Positions 5,638-8,313 of a DNA stretch of 8,313 nt are shown here, piece by piece. Source of the stretch: Candidatus Brocadiia bacterium (lineage in GTDB: Bacteria > Planctomycetota > PUPC01 > DSUN01); the NCBI GenBank assembly GCA_016782825.1, contig JADHXT010000135.1, positions 1 to 8,313 of the forward strand, read 5' to 3'. The notes below the pieces were generated by a model, which saw only the letters and a program-made list of their open reading frames with translations, had not been told where the DNA came from and did no database searches. Position numbers and translations under genes: made by a program. The stretch's first letter is position 1; the number at the start of each line of letters is the position of its first letter.

Positions 5638-6987
5638 TCACCCGTCCGGGGCGCCGGGCCTCGTGGCGTATCCCGGCAACGACCGGCTGTACTCCTCGAT
5701 CTGGTCGGCCATCGAGCGGGCCAGATCCGGCTTGTCCGCGACAAGGTTCCGCGTCTGCGACTCGTCGACGATGGTGTCGTACAATGCCTGCAAGCCAGTC
5801 ACGGGATTCATGAGCAGCATGTACTCCTCTTGCCGGATGCCAAGCATGGGCCAGTTGTTGATCGTCTCGTCGTTGCCAGTGCAATCCGCGTTCCGCCACT
5901 CCCACATCATGGGCATGCCTCGCCGGAACTCCCGGCCGTGCAGGGCCGCCAACGCGCTCACGCCATCGGGGTGCCAGCTCTGCGGCACCGGGATGCCTGC
6001 GACATCCAGGAACGTCGGGACCAGGTCAACCGCCGAAATCCACATGTCGTCGTTCACGTGCCCGACCGGCGTGTGCCCCGGCCAGCGCACGATGAACGGG
6101 ACGCGGATGCCGCCATCGAAGATGACGTGCTTGCGTCCCCGGAGATGGAGGACTGAGCCGTAGGTGCCGAGATGCTCCCGGACATGCTCCGGACCGTTGT
6201 CGCTGGAGAAGATGACGAGTGTGTTGTCGGCAACGCCCAGTTCGTCGAGCGCATCCAGCAGGCGGCCGATCTGCCTGTCGGCGTCGTGGATGACCGAGTA
6301 GTATGTCTGTTGCGGCTCGGGCAGATGCTTGAACGGCCCTCGCTGCTCCTCCGTGGGATGCAGCGGCGTGTGCGGATCCTTGAGCCAGAGGTTGACGAAG
6401 AACGGCTTGTCGGGGTCCTGCTTGATGAAGTTGGTCGTCGCATCGACCGCCAACCGGCTGGAGTTGGCCGCCCAGACACCATCCGAGTCGTTGAAGAGCG
6501 TGAAGGGCCAGGGTGTGGTCTCGTACCAAGTTGGCCCGTTGCCGTTCCACGTCCGCGTGTCGTCGTAGCCATACTCCTTCACGAACGGCGCATGCGGATG
6601 GCCGTGGATGCCGCCGCCGCCACCGAGGTGCCACTTGCCGTAGTGCGCCGTGCGGTAGCCGTTCTCCTGCATCAGGCACGGCAGCGATGGCGATTCGATA
6701 TCGAGCCAATGCGGCATGTGCCGGCGGTCGTTGGCGTCGTAGCGCGCGAAGTGGGCGTGCACCTGCCAACGGCCCGGGTAGTGGCCCGTGATGAAGCTGC
6801 ACCGGCTCGGCGAGCACACGCAACTCGTGACGTAGAAGCGCGTATAGCGCGTTCCCTCCTCGGCCAGCCGGTCGAGGCATGGCGTTTGGATCTCCTCGTT
6901 GCCATAGCACCCCAGATCGCCGTAGCCCCAATCGTCGGCGAGGATGAACAGGATGTTCGGCCGCGGGGAATGAGTCAGGTTGCTCAT
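5638..6987 (-). CDS. Formylglycine-dependent sulfatase (type I, S1-like), no signal peptide
   Basis: 449 residues. It would hydrolyse sulfate esters. Residues 10-24 (PNILFILADDWGYGD) give the metal ligands D18 and D19. The activation motif is C58-S-P-S-R62, followed by CSFITG, where C58 would become formylglycine. Further active-site positions are K118 and H120 (YGKWHLG), H206 (DPHTPLHP), D263-N264 (FSSDNGPEH) and K286 (LRGRKH), so every usual catalytic element is present. The length is normal for a single-domain sulfatase. Unlike many family members it has no signal sequence: the conserved fold starts at about residue 10. A cytoplasmic site is therefore inferred. The ATG at 6987 lies two bases after the stop of the previous gene with GGAAG 5 bases upstream, implying translational coupling. 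The frame stays open far upstream, but that stretch only shadows the previous gene. No sulfatase-maturing enzyme is present in the window. Confidence 0.93.
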   Translation of the reverse strand: MSNLTHSPRPNILFILADDWGYGDLGCYGNEEIQTPCLDRLAEEGTRYTRFYVTSCVCSPSRCSFITGHYPGRWQVHAHFARYDANDRRHMPHWLDIESPSLPCLMQENGYRTAHYGKWHLGGGGGIHGHPHAPFVKEYGYDDTRTWNGNGPTWYETTPWPFTLFNDSDGVWAANSSRLAVDATTNFIKQDPDKPFFVNLWLKDPHTPLHPTEEQRGPFKHLPEPQQTYYSVIHDADRQIGRLLDALDELGVADNTLVIFSSDNGPEHVREHLGTYGSVLHLRGRKHVIFDGGIRVPFIVRWPGHTPVGHVNDDMWISAVDLVPTFLDVAGIPVPQSWHPDGVSALAALHGREFRRGMPMMWEWRNADCTGNDETINNWPMLGIRQEEYMLLMNPVTGLQALYDTIVDESQTRNLVADKPDLARSMADQIEEYSRSLPGYATRPGAPDG

Positions 6988-6989
6988 GC

Positions 6990-8313
6990 TTACTTCCGTA
7001 CCATAATCGCGGTGGCGTCGGCCTTCTCGCCGGGCCTGAAGGTCTCGGACACGCCGGGGATGCTGGAAAGAGGGACGGCGGCGAACGATCCGGTGTCGGC
7101 CTTGGCTTTCGGCATGACGAAGCCGAGCAACTCGACCCAGTCGGTCTTCCGCTTGTAGGCGCGGTATACGGTTCGGCCCTCGTACTTCTTGTACGCTGGA
7201 TCGCCTGGCTTGAACGGGTTCTCGAACGGCTCGCGTTCGCACTCGGCATAGGGGTCGGTTGTGATGAAGTGCTGGCCGCTCGGGTTGTGTTTGATGACGA
7301 AGAGCGGGAGCGAGCCCTTCACGGGATATGCATAGACCCTGCAGACGTGGGCTGCAGAGCCACGAGCCGGAGCCTGTCGCGAGAGCACGGTCTGCCCCTT
7401 CCCATACCGCCTCGGGAAGAGCGCGATCAATGGCGTGTTGGCTTCTGTGAAGTCCAGCGGCTCGTAGATCGCGAAGTCCACGAGTTGATTCGCCTTCTCG
7501 GCAACCTTGTCGAGTGTGCCGATGACGAAGTACATCCGCAGGAGGTGTGGCGTAAACGGCTTGTCCTTGATGTTGATGACGGTGGCCTGCACAGTGTAGT
7601 CGCGCGTGCCGTGGCGGCTGTTGCCGCAGTCGTAGCGAGGCTTGCCGCGGTGTTCCCCTTTCCGGTCGAGCTTGCTGCCGAACACAACGCCAATCGCGTA
7701 GCTGTGCGGGTTCTCTGCGTTCTGGGTCGCTGCGGCCCAGCCGCCGGTGTCCTCGAAGTGGATCCGGCATCCGTCGGCGCCGTAGTTGAAGGGAGTGAAG
7801 AAGCGGCAGCTGCCGTCCGGGTTGGAGACCACGTGTTCGGGAAAGACCGAGGTGCGAACGCCGCCCCAGGGACTGAGGTTGGTCATGGGCTCGTTCTCGA
7901 AGTTGTAGATCACATACGTGACTTCGAGCACGCCTGCCCCAAGGTCGCGGTACTGGACGTACACGAGGATGCCGCTGCGGTTGACGCTGGCCTGCGGAAT
8001 CTGGCCCCATGACACCAACGAGTATGCCCTCCGCTGGGCGTCGGAGCTCGTCGCCAGGATCGGTGAGTAGAAGGGCTTGATGTCCTTCTCACGCGTGTAG
8101 ATGCCGGACTGGTGGACAAATGCGTTCCCATAGGGCCGTTGCTCCCTGGGGAGATCCCTGCCGAGAAGATGGGCGTAGATGGTGGTGAGCTGCCAGGCCT
8201 CGTCCATCCACTGGCTGTGCGGGGTCTGTGGTGGCATGGCCTCGCCGAAGGAGGAGCAGATGGAGTAGACCTGCCCTCCCTTGCCAATCCCGATCTCCCA
8301 GCACCGCTCATCG
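6990..8313 (-). CDS. Unrecognised protein, 5' end cut by window edge, coupled to the sulfatase
   Basis: The last 440 codons and TAA stop are visible. The frame is open to the right edge, so the N-terminus and any signal peptide are missing. An in-frame ATG at 8237 is probably internal, because the preceding codons (ERCWEIGIGKGGQVYSICSS) read like real protein. The visible part is rich in alternating beta-strand patterns, for example SGILVYVQYRD, GVLEVTYVIYNFENEPMTN and YTVQATVINIKDKPF, with many aromatic residues and no transmembrane segment. It ends in a charged region (ECEREPFENPFKPGDP, then KKYEGRTVYRAYKRKTDWVEL). This looks like a large beta-sandwich protein of the kind found beside glycan-degrading enzymes. 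I see no catalytic motif and name no family. Its stop is two bases before the sulfatase ATG, so it most likely works in the same pathway. Confidence 0.8.
   Translation of the reverse strand, partial: DERCWEIGIGKGGQVYSICSSFGEAMPPQTPHSQWMDEAWQLTTIYAHLLGRDLPREQRPYGNAFVHQSGIYTREKDIKPFYSPILATSSDAQRRAYSLVSWGQIPQASVNRSGILVYVQYRDLGAGVLEVTYVIYNFENEPMTNLSPWGGVRTSVFPEHVVSNPDGSCRFFTPFNYGADGCRIHFEDTGGWAAATQNAENPHSYAIGVVFGSKLDRKGEHRGKPRYDCGNSRHGTRDYTVQATVINIKDKPFTPHLLRMYFVIGTLDKVAEKANQLVDFAIYEPLDFTEANTPLIALFPRRYGKGQTVLSRQAPARGSAAHVCRVYAYPVKGSLPLFVIKHNPSGQHFITTDPYAECEREPFENPFKPGDPAYKKYEGRTVYRAYKRKTDWVELLGFVMPKAKADTGSFAAVPLSSIPGVSETFRPGEKADATAIMVRK

Noticed and set aside
6988..8010. Upstream extension of the sulfatase frame by about 340 codons
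   Set aside because: It overlaps the preceding gene in another frame, is low-complexity and arginine/glutamine-rich, and has no homology-like pattern. The sulfatase fold and ribosome site both place the start at 6987.

Overview
The window is GC-rich (roughly 60% by eye). All six genes and gene remnants I can support lie on the minus strand, so the left end of the window is transcriptionally downstream. The content suggests a heterotrophic, glycan-degrading bacterium: a formylglycine-type sulfatase, a secreted alpha/beta hydrolase, a LamG-domain lipoprotein, a cysteine-rich flavoprotein and an IS1380-type element. This mix is typical of Planctomycetes, Verrucomicrobia/Kiritimatiellae, Lentisphaerae and similar uncultured lineages. 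The window has no rRNA or other phylogenetic marker, so the placement is an inference.

Reading in transcription order (right to left). (1) 8313-6990: the C-terminal 440 residues of a protein I do not recognise; its 5' end is outside the window. (2) 6987-5638: a sulfatase with CxPSR motif and no signal peptide, starting two bases after the previous stop. (3) 5624-5241: a small cupin resembling the cupin half of type II mannose-6-phosphate isomerases, 13 bases after the sulfatase and with a strong Shine-Dalgarno. These three look like one operon. (4) 5240-4446: an IS1380-like element with imperfect terminal inverted repeats. Its 'transposase' is the N-terminal ~119 residues joined to the last ~34, with the DDE core missing, so it is a non-autonomous, internally deleted derivative. 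A subterminal hairpin lies just downstream of the cupin stop, and a possible outward sigma70-like promoter lies near the other end. (5) 4359-3694: a flavodoxin-fold NAD(P)H/FMN reductase-like protein with two cysteine clusters. (6) A 189-base gap, then 3504-1717: an exported alpha/beta hydrolase with added C-terminal beta domains. (7) 26 bases on, 1690-1: a LamG-domain lipoprotein whose 3' end runs off the left edge. Genes 6 and 7 form a second likely operon.

Together these look like part of a locus for catabolism of a sulfated or esterified glycan or glycoside. The hydrolase and LamG lipoprotein would act in or beyond the periplasm. The sulfatase and cupin appear cytoplasmic, so desulfation may follow uptake. 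The substrate cannot be read from the sequence. I found no CRISPR, tRNA, rRNA, phage or defence system. The points most worth following up are the deleted IS with its possible outward promoter, the unknown gene coupled to the sulfatase, and the two-cluster flavoprotein. Nothing here proves a new system.
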